From: Duganella guangzhouensis
GTDB lineage: Bacteria; Pseudomonadota; Gammaproteobacteria; Burkholderiales; Burkholderiaceae_D
NCBI RefSeq assembly: GCF_009674535.1
Contig: NZ_WKJK01000014.1
Location: forward strand, 121,404-185,403
Direction of reading: 5' to 3'
DNA: 64,000 nt
Shown here: piece after piece, positions 38,164-47,034 of the stretch
Numbering within the stretch: the stretch's first letter is position 1
How the letters are laid out: every line of letters starts with the position of its first letter
Translations under genes and position numbers: made by a program
Notes under the pieces: generated by a model
What the model saw: the letters and a program-made list of their open reading frames with translations, nothing else
What the model was told of the DNA's origin: nothing
Database searches by the model: none

Positions 38164-38350
38164 AAGTAAGCAAAGAGGAAATATACTAGTACAAATTGAG
38201 TGGAAAACTTGTGTTTCCGTTTAGCAACTTCACATAGCAATGCCGGGTAGATATTTGTGTTGTTAATGCGCAATCAATGATACTATGCGGAAATAACTTG
38301 TGGTTTTTACAGTGAATGGCGCTTAGGCGCATTTGCAAAGGGAATAAAAA

Positions 38351-38761
38351 ATGCGATCTGCATTTGAGGCATGGGCACAGCGCGATGGTCATATAGTCCG
38401 TCGCCGTGAAGACAAGCCAGAGGAATATCTGGTCTTCGAAACGCAGCGCCGCTGGGTCATCTGGCAGGCGGCGCTGGAACATGGCAAAACGCCGGGCGGC
38501 CGCAAGACCGCCGCGCAGAAGGAGGCCGCCGCCGCTGAGAAGCGCGCTGCCGAATCCCTGCAGCGTCCGCCATCGATCAACTCCGACGAGGCTGCCGTGC
38601 GCAATCAGGTGCTGAATGAGGTGCTGGATGCCTTTTCCTCGCTGGGCGGCGAACGCGGCATGGACGATATCTTGAAAGTCGTCCAGGGGTTGAAGAAGAA
38701 ACAGGCGGAGCAGGCCGATACTCCGGTTACCGCCAAGATCCCGGATCGCCACAACGCGTAA
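38351..38761 (+). CDS. Hypothetical protein with phage-like N-terminal motif
   Basis: 136 residues with an AGGGA ribosome-binding site. The N terminus (AFEAWAQRDGHIV ... EYLVFETQRRWVIWQAALEHG) resembles a short motif common in uncharacterised phage and phage-derived proteins of Burkholderiales. A Lys/Ala-rich helix (about 50-75) and a second helical region (about 85-120, NQVLNEVLDAFSSLGG) follow. No transmembrane segment or signal. Function is unknown. AT-rich DNA and a large dyad upstream suggest separate control or foreign origin, but there are no other phage genes nearby. Confidence 0.6.
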   Translation: MRSAFEAWAQRDGHIVRRREDKPEEYLVFETQRRWVIWQAALEHGKTPGGRKTAAQKEAAAAEKRAAESLQRPPSINSDEAAVRNQVLNEVLDAFSSLGGERGMDDILKVVQGLKKKQAEQADTPVTAKIPDRHNA

Positions 38762-38819
38762 AGTGCAAGGCTTTACGCCGCTTGATTAAGCGACTGCAAT
38801 CGCCAGCGGGCTGCTACAC

Positions 38820-38850
38820 TGGTCTGTATCTTTATTCCAGAGACAGACCA
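38820..38850 (+). promoter_or_regulatory. Hairpin covering the lipoprotein start region
   Basis: TGGTCTGT and ACAGACCA form an 8-bp perfect stem whose 3' arm ends on the A of the ATG at 38850. The 15-nt loop carries the only ribosome-binding-like bases (CCAGAG). If formed in mRNA it would limit translation; it might also be a DNA operator. Confidence 0.4.
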
Positions 38851-39290
38851 TGTATCTCCGCCCCGCTGTAGCGGTTGGACTGCTGGCCATACTGGCCGGC
38901 TGTGCTTCCCTTACTGAATCCACTGAACAAAACGTGCTGGTGCAGACCGTGCTCGATCACCGCGAGATCGCCGGGGTTGGCTGCGTGCTGTATAACGACG
39001 CGGGCAAATGGTTTGTAACCACGCCGGCGCGCCTGACGCTGCGCAAGAGCTCGGGGCCGCTGCGCATCGATTGCGCCAAGAACGGCAAGGGCTGGGCGTA
39101 CGAGAAGGTCGATGCGCGCGCCGACGGCAACCTGTGGGGCAACCTGGCGCTGACCGCCGGTGTCGGCTACATCGTCGACAAGAATACCGGCGCGGGCTAT
39201 GACTATCCGGCCGTGCTGACCGTGGTCATGCATCCCGCGCAGGAAAAGGAAGAAGGGCCGCCGCCGGCTGCCGGCGTGACCCTGTTCTGA
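38850..39290 (+). CDS. Lipoprotein of unknown function
   Basis: 146 residues with a lipoprotein signal and lipobox LAGC (cysteine at about 18), so it is anchored in the cell envelope. The rest is a small, probably beta-rich domain (GVGCVLYNDAGKWFVTTPARLTLRKSSG, LRIDCAKNGKGW) with a hydrophobic glycine-rich stretch (LTAGVGYIVDKNTGAGYDYP). It resembles small Burkholderiales lipoproteins related to bacterial PEGA/YgdR-like domains, but I cannot name the family. It converges on pepA. Confidence 0.8.
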   Translation: MYLRPAVAVGLLAILAGCASLTESTEQNVLVQTVLDHREIAGVGCVLYNDAGKWFVTTPARLTLRKSSGPLRIDCAKNGKGWAYEKVDARADGNLWGNLALTAGVGYIVDKNTGAGYDYPAVLTVVMHPAQEKEEGPPPAAGVTLF

Positions 39291-39303
39291 TGCGCTTGCG
39301 CGC

Positions 39304-40800
39304 TTAGGCGGCGCGCTTGATCAGGAAGTTCGACAGCAGCGGCACCGGACGGCCGGTCGCGCCTTTGCTGCCGCCCGATTTCCACGCGGTGCCGGCGATG
39401 TCCAGATGCGCCCAGGTGTACTTGCGGGTGAAGTTTTCCAGGAACGCGGCTGCGGTGCACGAGGCGCCGCCCGGGGTGCCAATGTTGGCCAGGTCCGCGA
39501 AGTTGGACTTCAGCTGCTCGTTGTACTCCTCGCCGATTGGCAGGCGCCATGCGGTGTCGCTGGCGTTTTTGCCGGCGGCCATGATCTCGTCGGCCAGCGC
39601 GTTGTGCGCTTCATCGTCGCGGGTGAACAGGCCGCTCTTGTGGTGGCCCAGCGCGACGATGCAAGCACCGGTCAGGGTGGCGATGTCGATCACTGCGGCC
39701 GGGTTGAAGCGCTCGGCGTAGGTCAGGGCGTCGCACAGAACCAGACGGCCTTCGGCGTCGGTGTTCAGGATCTCGATGGTCAGGCCATTCATCGAGGTGA
39801 CGATGTCGCCCGGCTTGGTGGCGCGGCCCGACGGCATGTTCTCGCACGACGCGATGATGCCGATCACGTTCAGCTTCAGGTTCATCTCACCGATGGCGCG
39901 GAAGGTGCCCAGCACCGAGGCGGCGCCGCCCATGTCGTACTTCATCTCGTCCATGCCTGGACCTGGCTTCAGCGAGATGCCGCCGGTGTCGAAGGTGATG
40001 CCTTTACCGACCAGCACCACCGGCGCATCCTTGGCCTTGCCGCCCATGTGCTTGATGACGATGAACTTCGGTGGCTGCTCGCTGCCATTGGTCACCGACA
40101 GGAAGCTGTTCATCTTCAGCGCTTCCAGCTGCTTGCGGTCCAGGACTTCCACTTCGAACTTGTAGTCCTTGCCCAGTTTTTTGGCGACGTTGGCCAGGTG
40201 GGTCGGGGTGCAGATATTGGCCGAGGTGTTACCCAGTTCCTTGGTCAGGTCCATGCCGCTGGCGATCGCCACCGCCTGGGCCAATGCCAGTTTGTTGGCG
40301 GCGTCATTGGCCACGGCCAGGGCGATTTTCTTGACGCCGGCGGCGGCCGGGTCCTTCTTGCTCTTTTGGCCATCGGTGCGGAACACGGCTTCGTGGCCGC
40401 TCTGTACCACAGTGCGGATCGCCCAATTGACGTCACGGTCTTTCACTTCGGTCGCCGGCAATGCGATAATAGCGTCGCTCGCGCCCAGGGTGGAGAACAC
40501 TTTGAGTGCCGCGGTCACGCCGCTGGTGAAGCTTTTTTCGCTGATGGCGTCGTCGCTGCCCAGGCCGACCAGCAGCACGCGTTCGGCGGCGGCGCCTTTG
40601 ACGCCGCGCAGCAGCAGGGTGGTGCCGGTCTTGCCGGTAATGTCGCCGGACTTGAGCGCAGCCGTGATTTCACCAGCGCCGTCCAGCGCTTTGGCAGCTT
40701 GCGACAGCTTTTTGTTCTCGAAGACCGCGACGGCGATGACGCCGGCTTTGGCCGTAGCGATGGTGTTTTTTGTGTCGAATGCTTTTATGCTAAAGTCCAT
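39304..40800 (-). CDS. pepA: Leucyl aminopeptidase PepA (M17)
   Basis: 498 residues from ATG 40800 (MDFSIKAFD), with GGAG before it; the longer frame is rejected. It removes N-terminal leucine and other residues from peptides in the cytosol; the E. coli homologue also binds DNA. The two-metal site is intact: Lys and Asp in VGKGITFDTGGISLKPG, Asp in KYDMGGAASVLG, and Asp/Glu in ILNTDAEGRLVL, with the Arg of the same motif. Divergent from lptFG with an 84-bp gap, the usual arrangement in proteobacteria. Confidence 0.95.
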   Translation of the reverse strand: MDFSIKAFDTKNTIATAKAGVIAVAVFENKKLSQAAKALDGAGEITAALKSGDITGKTGTTLLLRGVKGAAAERVLLVGLGSDDAISEKSFTSGVTAALKVFSTLGASDAIIALPATEVKDRDVNWAIRTVVQSGHEAVFRTDGQKSKKDPAAAGVKKIALAVANDAANKLALAQAVAIASGMDLTKELGNTSANICTPTHLANVAKKLGKDYKFEVEVLDRKQLEALKMNSFLSVTNGSEQPPKFIVIKHMGGKAKDAPVVLVGKGITFDTGGISLKPGPGMDEMKYDMGGAASVLGTFRAIGEMNLKLNVIGIIASCENMPSGRATKPGDIVTSMNGLTIEILNTDAEGRLVLCDALTYAERFNPAAVIDIATLTGACIVALGHHKSGLFTRDDEAHNALADEIMAAGKNASDTAWRLPIGEEYNEQLKSNFADLANIGTPGGASCTAAAFLENFTRKYTWAHLDIAGTAWKSGGSKGATGRPVPLLSNFLIKRAA

Positions 40801-40884
40801 TTGATTCTCCGTGTCGTGTACGTACTTAAAACTATGGTCCCGTATAGTGTATATAAGGGCCAAACTACCGAATTATAATCTTCA

Positions 40885-42006
40885 ATGATCTTCCAACGTG
40901 CCCTACGACGTGAAATGGCCAGTGCCGCCGGGGCTACCTTTACTGTGTTGTTCAGCATTAGCGTCACCTGGACCCTGATCGGTGTGCTCGGCAAGGCCGC
41001 CGGCGGCAAGGTCGCGTCCAGCGACGTGATCGCGCTGATCGCTTTCGCAGTGCTGAATTATCTGCCAACTCTCGTCATCCTCACCAGTTTTATTTCAGTA
41101 CTGATGGTGGTCACGCGCACCTATCGCGATTCCGAGATGGTGGTGTGGTTTGCCTCCGGTCTGAGTCTGGCGAGCTGGATACGTCCGGTTCTTACTTTTG
41201 GCCTGCCGCTGGTGCTTATCACCGCCGGCCTGAGTTTCGTCGCCACCCCGTGGGCCAAGCAGAAAAGCTCGGAGTACGTGGAGCGCTTTGAAAAACGCGA
41301 AGACCTGCAGAAGGTCTCGCCCGGCCAGTTCAAGGAATCGGCTGGGGCCAACCGCATCTTCTTCGTTGAGGGCGGCGGCGGTAAGTCGTCGGTGGTGCAG
41401 AACGTGTTCGTCAACACCGTCGATGAACGCGGCACCTCGGTGGTGGTGGCGCGCGAAGGCGTGGTCACTACCGGTCCCAAAGGCGAACGCTATCTGGTCT
41501 TGAAGAACGGCCGCCGCTATCAGGGCACGCCCGGCACCGCCGACTTCCAGAGCATGGAGTTCGACAGCTACAGCATGCGCGTGACGCAGCAGGCGCAGGA
41601 ACTGGAGTCGGAGCATGAAGCGGTCGCCATGCCAACCATGGAACTGCTGATCCATAACGACTCGATCGCGCGCGCCGAACTATTGTGGCGCATCGGCCAG
41701 CCGCTGACCTGTTTGGTGCTGCTGCTGCTGGCGGTGCCGCTGGGCTTTGTGAATCCGCGCGCCGGCAGTTCGGCCAATCTGATCATCGCGCTGCTGGTGT
41801 TCTTCAGCTATAACAACTTCGTCAAGCTGGTCGAGGCCAGCGTCAAGCAAAGCAAGATGACGTTCGCGTTGTCGTGGTGGCCGCTGCACCTGGGCGCGCT
41901 GCTGGTGGTGCTTGGCTTGTTTGCATGGCGCTTGAACCTGAATCACCGCTACCATCCGTTGGCGCTGATCGCCGTGTATAAACGCTCGCGCAACAAGAAA
42001 GACTGA
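40885..42006 (+). CDS. lptF: LPS export ABC transporter permease LptF
   Basis: 373 residues, YjgP/YjgQ family. With LptG and LptB it extracts lipopolysaccharide from the inner membrane and passes it to LptC/LptA. Three N-terminal and three C-terminal transmembrane helices surround a periplasmic beta-jellyroll (about 120-265, YVERFEKREDLQKVSPGQFKE). No ribosome-binding site precedes the ATG and a TATAAT lies within 12 bp, so the message may be nearly leaderless. lptG follows 6 bp downstream. Confidence 0.95.
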   Translation: MIFQRALRREMASAAGATFTVLFSISVTWTLIGVLGKAAGGKVASSDVIALIAFAVLNYLPTLVILTSFISVLMVVTRTYRDSEMVVWFASGLSLASWIRPVLTFGLPLVLITAGLSFVATPWAKQKSSEYVERFEKREDLQKVSPGQFKESAGANRIFFVEGGGGKSSVVQNVFVNTVDERGTSVVVAREGVVTTGPKGERYLVLKNGRRYQGTPGTADFQSMEFDSYSMRVTQQAQELESEHEAVAMPTMELLIHNDSIARAELLWRIGQPLTCLVLLLLAVPLGFVNPRAGSSANLIIALLVFFSYNNFVKLVEASVKQSKMTFALSWWPLHLGALLVVLGLFAWRLNLNHRYHPLALIAVYKRSRNKKD

Positions 42007-42012
42007 TCGCAA

Positions 42013-43182
42013 ATGAAAATCCTGCAACGCTATTTCGCGGTCTCGATTCTGCAAGCGGTGGCCTTTGTGCTGGTGGCCTTCCTGGCGCTGCAAGCCTTTA
42101 TGGACTTGACCGGCGAACTGCCGTCGGTCGGCAAGAACGGCTACGCGATTCAATATGCCTTCCTGTATGTGGTGGTGCAGCTGCCTGGCCACGTGTATGA
42201 AGTGATGCCGCTGGCGGCGCTGATCGGCACCATTTACACCATGGCGCAGTTTGCGGCCACCTCCGAGTTCACCATCATGCGCGCCTCCAGCATGACCACC
42301 GGCATGGTGGCGTGGATGCTGGCCAAGATCGGCGTGATCCTGGTGATCATCACCTTCATCTTCGGTGAGCTGATTGCGCCGCGTACCGCGCCGATCGCCG
42401 AGAAGATCAAACTGAGCGCGCGTGGCGCGGCGATTTCGTCGGAGTTCCGCTCCGGCCTGTGGACCAAGGATATCGTCAAGTCGGAAGGCATGACCGGCAC
42501 CCCGATTGGTTCGCGCTTCTTCAACGTGCGCGAGGTGAAGCCGGACGGCACGCTGATCGGCGTCAAGCTGTACGAGTTCGACACCAGCTTCCGCCTGCGT
42601 TCGATCACGCTGGCCAAGAGCGGCACCTTCCAGGGCAATAACAAGTGGCTGCTGAACGATGTGACGGAAAACCTGTTCAGCAATCCGCAGTTGCTGAAGC
42701 CTGGCGCCGAGGCCAATCTGGAGAATAACTTCGCGCAGGAGTCGAGCACGATCGAAACCCGCCACAGCGCCACCAAGGATCTGCTGTCCGAGATCACGCC
42801 GAAGATTCTGGCGGTGGCCGGTTCCGACCCGGAGCGCATGTCGGCCAACGAGCTGGCGGTGTACACCCGCCACCTGCAGGAGAACAAGCAGGAGACCGAG
42901 CGCTTCAAAATCGCGTTCTGGAAAAAGTTGTTCGACCCGCTTGCCATCTTCGTGCTGATGGCGCTGGCGCTGCCGTTCGGCTATCTGCATACCCGTAGCG
43001 GTGGCGTGAGCCTGAAAATCTTCATCGGCATTATGATAGGCGTCAGCTTCCTGCTGGTGAATACGCTGTTCTCGCACCTGGGCGTGCTGAGTACCTGGCC
43101 GGCGCCGCTGACGGCGGCCGCGCCGAGTTTATTGTTCCTGCTGCTGGCGCTATGGGCCTTGTGGTGGGTGGAGCGACACTAA
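42013..43182 (+). CDS. lptG: LPS export ABC transporter permease LptG
   Basis: 389 residues, partner of LptF in the LptB2FG complex. Six transmembrane helices with a periplasmic jellyroll between helices 3 and 4. MKILQRYFAVSILQAVAFVL and the coupling region TSEFTIMRASSMTT are family-typical. It ends 1 bp before the chelatase-like gene, so the three genes are probably one transcript. Confidence 0.95.
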   Translation: MKILQRYFAVSILQAVAFVLVAFLALQAFMDLTGELPSVGKNGYAIQYAFLYVVVQLPGHVYEVMPLAALIGTIYTMAQFAATSEFTIMRASSMTTGMVAWMLAKIGVILVIITFIFGELIAPRTAPIAEKIKLSARGAAISSEFRSGLWTKDIVKSEGMTGTPIGSRFFNVREVKPDGTLIGVKLYEFDTSFRLRSITLAKSGTFQGNNKWLLNDVTENLFSNPQLLKPGAEANLENNFAQESSTIETRHSATKDLLSEITPKILAVAGSDPERMSANELAVYTRHLQENKQETERFKIAFWKKLFDPLAIFVLMALALPFGYLHTRSGGVSLKIFIGIMIGVSFLLVNTLFSHLGVLSTWPAPLTAAAPSLLFLLLALWALWWVERH

Positions 43183-43183
43183 G

Positions 43184-43558
43184 ATGAGTCAACGTGCATT
43201 GATCCTGTTTGCGCACGGCGCCCGTTCGGCATCGTGGGCGGCGCCGTTCGAACGCCTGCGCGACCTGACGCAGGCGCGCGAGCCCGGCGTGCGCGTGGTG
43301 CTGGCTTTCCTGGAGCTGATGTCGCCGCGCCTGCCGGAAGTGGTGGCGACGCTGAGCGCCGACGGCATCAACGACATCACGCTGGTGCCGGTGTTCCTGG
43401 GGCAGGGCGGCCACGTGCTGCGCGACCTGCCGATCATGCTGGACGAGCTGCGCGCGGCCTATCCGCAGGCCGCCATCAAGGTGGTGGAGGCGGCCGGCGA
43501 GAATGCGGCGGTGCTGCAGGCATTGTCGGACTACTGCGTCGGCGCGCTGGCCGATTAA
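43184..43558 (+). CDS. CbiX/SirB-type sirohydrochlorin chelatase-like protein
   Basis: 124 residues, a short single-domain class II chelatase. It has the N-terminal metal-binding His in ILFAHGARSASW and the second in FLGQGGHVLRDLP. Such proteins insert Fe or Co into sirohydrochlorin. With the CobA methyltransferase at 50,993 and sulfite reductase at 55,352 in the same window, a siroheme role is likely, although the gene sits in the lptFG transcript. Its stop overlaps the converging lipocalin-like gene. Confidence 0.8.
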   Translation: MSQRALILFAHGARSASWAAPFERLRDLTQAREPGVRVVLAFLELMSPRLPEVVATLSADGINDITLVPVFLGQGGHVLRDLPIMLDELRAAYPQAAIKVVEAAGENAAVLQALSDYCVGALAD

Positions 43559-43989
43559 TGCTTGCGACGCCAGACTGAAATCGGTATCTGCCCGTCCGTT
43601 CGTGCCGGCACGCGGTAGCTCAGTTCATCTCCCTTCAATTCATAGCGACGCTCCTGTCGCGTACCGATCCATTCCTCGCGCTGCGCGCTGGTGATATGGA
43701 AGGTCAGCGTGCGTGACGGCTCGTCGATACTGAGTGTGCCGAAATGCGTGCTGGAGGCGCGCGGACTTTCGCGCTGGTAGATCTGCAGCGCATAGTGGCC
43801 GTCGGTGTCGATCATCAGCAGGCCGGTGGGTGCTTCACCGTAGTCGTGTACGCGTTGGCCGTCGGTTTGCAGACGGTCGGCCGCTACCAGTTCCCACGCG
43901 CCGGCCAGCGGAAAAGGCCTTGCGGCCAGCGCGGCCTGGTGGGCAGGCACCCACATGAACAGGCAAAATAGTCGGTTGAGCAGTTTCAT
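43555..43989 (-). CDS. Lipocalin-like secreted protein
   Basis: 144 residues from ATG 43989 with AAGGAG before it. A signal peptide (about 1-22) precedes a compact beta-barrel: LAGAWELVAADR (start of the first strand), PTGLLMIDTDGHYALQIYQRE and the C-terminal strands RYELKGDELSYRVP. This pattern is that of the lipocalin_5/lipocalin-like domain, ligand unknown. Divergent from a LysR regulator with a palindrome in the shared 90-bp gap, so it is probably that regulator's target. Confidence 0.8.
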   Translation of the reverse strand: MKLLNRLFCLFMWVPAHQAALAARPFPLAGAWELVAADRLQTDGQRVHDYGEAPTGLLMIDTDGHYALQIYQRESPRASSTHFGTLSIDEPSRTLTFHITSAQREEWIGTRQERRYELKGDELSYRVPARTDGQIPISVWRRKH

Positions 43990-44063
43990 CACATCTCCTT
44001 TTGAATGAAGACAGGATAGCGCTGCGCCGCATTGGGCGGAATTCGCAAAACTTTCGCATTTTG

Positions 44064-44079
44064 TGTGCATAATTGCACA
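44064..44079. promoter_or_regulatory. LysR-type operator between the lipocalin-like gene and its regulator
   Basis: TGTGCATAATTGCACA has perfect 6-bp arms and contains the T-N11-A spacing typical of LysR-regulator sites. It ends on the base before the LysR ATG, so binding would also repress the regulator gene. Confidence 0.6.
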
Positions 44080-44925
44080 ATGAGCCAACCAGACTGGGAT
44101 CATCTGCGTTTCTTCCTTGCCCTACACGACGCCGGCACGCTGTCTGGTGCCGCGCGCGCGGCCGGGGTTGAGCACACCACGGTGGCGCGCCGTATCGATG
44201 CGCTGGAGGCGACGCTGGGCGTCAAGCTGTTCGACCGCTTTCCGAAAGGCTGGTCGCTGACGGCCGCCGGCAAGTCGCTGGTGCCGCATGCGCGGCGCAT
44301 GGAGGAGGGCTTGCATGGCCTGTTGCGCGCCGCCAGCGGTACGGCGGAGTTGAGCGGCAAGGTACGCGTCTCGGCGCCGCCGGCGGTCACGGCCTGGGTG
44401 CTGGCGCCGCGCCTGCCATTGGCGTTGCAGCGGCTGCCCGGCATCGAGCTGGATCTGCGCGCCGAACTCAAAGTGACGGATTTGATGCGGCGCGAGTCCG
44501 ATATCGCGATCCGCTACAACCGTCCGACCTCGCCTGGCCTGGCGGTACGCGCGCTGACCACGGTGACCTATCAGCTATGCGCCAGCGAAGCCTATCTGGC
44601 CGCGCGCGACCCGGAGCAGTGGGAATTCCTCGGCTATGACGAAGTACTGCAGCACACGCCGCAGCACGAGTGGCTGGAAAAGCTGCGCGGCACGCGGCGC
44701 TACTGCATGCGCTCGAATGACCTCGGCACGCTGTATCAGGCGGCGCTGGCCGGCAGCGGCGTAGCCGTGCTGCCCGATTATTTTCCGTTGTCGCCGCTGC
44801 TGCGGCTTGATGCGCCGGCATGCCCGGTCAAGCGCAAACTGTGGATCGTCATGCATGAAGATATGCGCCGCGCGGCGCCGGTGCGCGCGGTGGCGGATGA
44901 AATCATCGCGCTGCTGTCAGAGTAG
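44080..44925 (+). CDS. LysR-family transcriptional regulator
   Basis: 281 residues from ATG 44080 (MSQPDWDHLRFFLAL). The N-terminal winged helix-turn-helix (AGTLSGAARAAGVEHTTVARRIDALEATLGVKLFDR by position about 15-50) is followed by a LysR substrate-binding domain (about 90-280). The shape 'DWDHLRFFLAL' plus the HTTVARRI recognition helix places it in the group that lacks a known effector. Likely controls the divergent lipocalin-like gene and itself through the dyad between them. Confidence 0.88.
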   Translation: MSQPDWDHLRFFLALHDAGTLSGAARAAGVEHTTVARRIDALEATLGVKLFDRFPKGWSLTAAGKSLVPHARRMEEGLHGLLRAASGTAELSGKVRVSAPPAVTAWVLAPRLPLALQRLPGIELDLRAELKVTDLMRRESDIAIRYNRPTSPGLAVRALTTVTYQLCASEAYLAARDPEQWEFLGYDEVLQHTPQHEWLEKLRGTRRYCMRSNDLGTLYQAALAGSGVAVLPDYFPLSPLLRLDAPACPVKRKLWIVMHEDMRRAAPVRAVADEIIALLSE

Positions 44926-45003
44926 GTGGCGCGGGTATAATCTGCCCCGCATGCATGACCACAAGTCCAGCATGAAGACTCACCGAAAATAAAAGGAACC
45001 ATC

Positions 45004-47034
45004 TTGAAACGTTCGCTTATCGGCGCCGCTTGCTGCGCCTTGCTTGCTTTTTCCGCCCACGCCCAGAACGCCGCCGCGCCAGTCTCCGGCATCGATCTGA
45101 AAACCCTGGATTCGGCGGTGCGTCCGCAGGACGATTTTTACGGTTATGTTAACGGCATCTGGGTGCGCAACACCGAGATCCCGGCCGATAAATCGACCTG
45201 GGGCACCTATATCGAACTGCGCGAAACCGCACAGGGCCAGCTGCGCAATGTGATCGACACCACCATCAAGCATCCCGGCAAAGCCGGCAGCGAGACGCAC
45301 AAGATCGCCGATCTGTACAACAGCTTCATGAACGAAAAGGCGCGTAACGCCGCCGGCTTCAAGCCGCTGCACGCGGACCTGGCGCGCATTGCCGCGATCA
45401 AGGACAAGCGCGACCTGCCGGCATTGTTCGCCTACCTGCAGCGCAATGGCGTGCAGACGCCGTTTTCGGCCGGCGTATCGCCCGACGCGCGCGATCCTGA
45501 GAACTACACCCTCAACGTCAGCCAGTCCGGCCTCGGTCTGCCGGACCGCGACTACTACCTGAAGGACGACGACGCCAAGCTGAAAGGCATTCGTGCCAAG
45601 TACCAGCAGCACATCGAGACCATGCTGACCATGAGCGGCGATCACGAAGCCGCCGCCCATGCGGCCCAGATCCTCGACGTCGAAACCCGCCTGGCGGCCG
45701 CCCAGTGGACCCGCGTGCAAATGCGCGATCCGGTCAAGTCCTACAACCGCGTGGCGTTCGACCAGTTCAACGAACTGGCCCCGGCCTTCGACTGGAAAGC
45801 CTACTTCGCCGCCGCCGGCCTGGCGCCGAAAGCTTCGTCGGCGGTGGTGCGCCAGCCTAGCTTCATCACGGGTTTCTCCGAGACCCTGGACAAGCTGCCG
45901 CTGGAAGCGTGGAAGAGCTATCTGAGCTGGCGCGTGATCGAAAGCTATGCACAGTATCTGGACAGCGCCACCGTCAAGGAGCGTTTCGCCTTTGACGGCA
46001 CGGTACTGCGCGGCGTGCCGCAAAGCGAACCGCAATGGCAACTGGCGCTGCGCTTCACCGACAGCTCGCTCAGCGACGCGGTCGGCAAACTGTATGTGCA
46101 AATGTACCTGCCGCCGGAAACCAAGCCACGCGTGATGGCGATGTTCGACAACTTCGTGGCTTCGTTCCGCGACGGTATCGAGCAGCTGGACTGGATGGGA
46201 CCTGAGACCAAGAAGGAAGCGCAAGCCAAGCTGGCGGCGCTGAAGCCGAACATCGCTTATCCGGAAAAATGGCGCGACTACAGCGCGCTGAAAACCAGCC
46301 CGACCGACCTGGTCGCCAACGTGAAAGCGGCACGCGCGTGGAGTCACCAGCGCAATCTGGAAAAACTGGGCAAACTGGTGGATCGCGACGAATGGTCGAT
46401 GACGCCGCAAACCGTCAACGCCAGCTACAACCCGCTGCTGAACGCGATCACGATTCCGGCCGCGATTCTGCAGCCGCCGTTCTTCAACGTGAAAGCGGAA
46501 GATGCGGTCAACTACGGCCTGTTGGGCATCACCTTCGGCCATGAGATCAGCCATGCCTTCGATGACTCGGGCAGCCAGTACGACGCCAAGGGCCGTCTGC
46601 GCAACTGGTGGACCGACGCCGATCGCACCGCCTTCAAGGCGCGCGCGGCTGGCTTGGTCAAGCAGTATGGTGCCTACAGCCCGGTGCCGGGCTACTTCAT
46701 CAACGGCGAACTGACGCTGGGTGAAAACATCGGTGACAACTCGGGTCTGTCGTTGACCTACAAGGCATATCACCGTTCGCTGGGCGGCAAGCCGTCGCCG
46801 GTGATCGATGGCCTCACCGGCGAACAGCGCCTGTACATTGGCTTCGCGCAGAAATGGCGCGCCAAACTGCGTCCGGAAGCGGCGATCGCCCAGATCAAGA
46901 GCGATCCGCACTCGCCGGGCGAGTTCCGCGCCAAAGGCACGGTGATGAACCAGCCCGGCTTCTACGAAGCCTTTGGCATCAAGCCGGGCGATCCGATGTA
47001 CCTGCCGCCGGAGCAGCGCGTCCTGATGTGGTAA
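45004..47034 (+). CDS. M13 family metallopeptidase (neprilysin/PepO-like), secreted
   Basis: 676 residues. The start is a TTG at 45004 with AAGGA 7-10 nt upstream; no ATG fits the signal peptide (MKRSLIGAACCALLAFSAHAQ). M13_N domain follows (VRPQDDFYGYVNGIWVRN). The catalytic M13 domain has the zinc motif HEISH at 513-517 in FGHEISHAFDDSG, and third ligand Glu574 in GENIGDNSG. The substrate-binding NAxxP segment is NASYNP. Periplasmic or exported oligopeptidase. It ends one base before the stop of the converging dioxygenase-like gene. Confidence 0.92.
   Translation: MKRSLIGAACCALLAFSAHAQNAAAPVSGIDLKTLDSAVRPQDDFYGYVNGIWVRNTEIPADKSTWGTYIELRETAQGQLRNVIDTTIKHPGKAGSETHKIADLYNSFMNEKARNAAGFKPLHADLARIAAIKDKRDLPALFAYLQRNGVQTPFSAGVSPDARDPENYTLNVSQSGLGLPDRDYYLKDDDAKLKGIRAKYQQHIETMLTMSGDHEAAAHAAQILDVETRLAAAQWTRVQMRDPVKSYNRVAFDQFNELAPAFDWKAYFAAAGLAPKASSAVVRQPSFITGFSETLDKLPLEAWKSYLSWRVIESYAQYLDSATVKERFAFDGTVLRGVPQSEPQWQLALRFTDSSLSDAVGKLYVQMYLPPETKPRVMAMFDNFVASFRDGIEQLDWMGPETKKEAQAKLAALKPNIAYPEKWRDYSALKTSPTDLVANVKAARAWSHQRNLEKLGKLVDRDEWSMTPQTVNASYNPLLNAITIPAAILQPPFFNVKAEDAVNYGLLGITFGHEISHAFDDSGSQYDAKGRLRNWWTDADRTAFKARAAGLVKQYGAYSPVPGYFINGELTLGENIGDNSGLSLTYKAYHRSLGGKPSPVIDGLTGEQRLYIGFAQKWRAKLRPEAAIAQIKSDPHSPGEFRAKGTVMNQPGFYEAFGIKPGDPMYLPPEQRVLMW

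Noticed and set aside
38079..38273. 64-residue Phe/Tyr-rich frame in the AT-rich gap
   Set aside because: It is translated AT-rich DNA running across the dyad; no ribosome-binding site.
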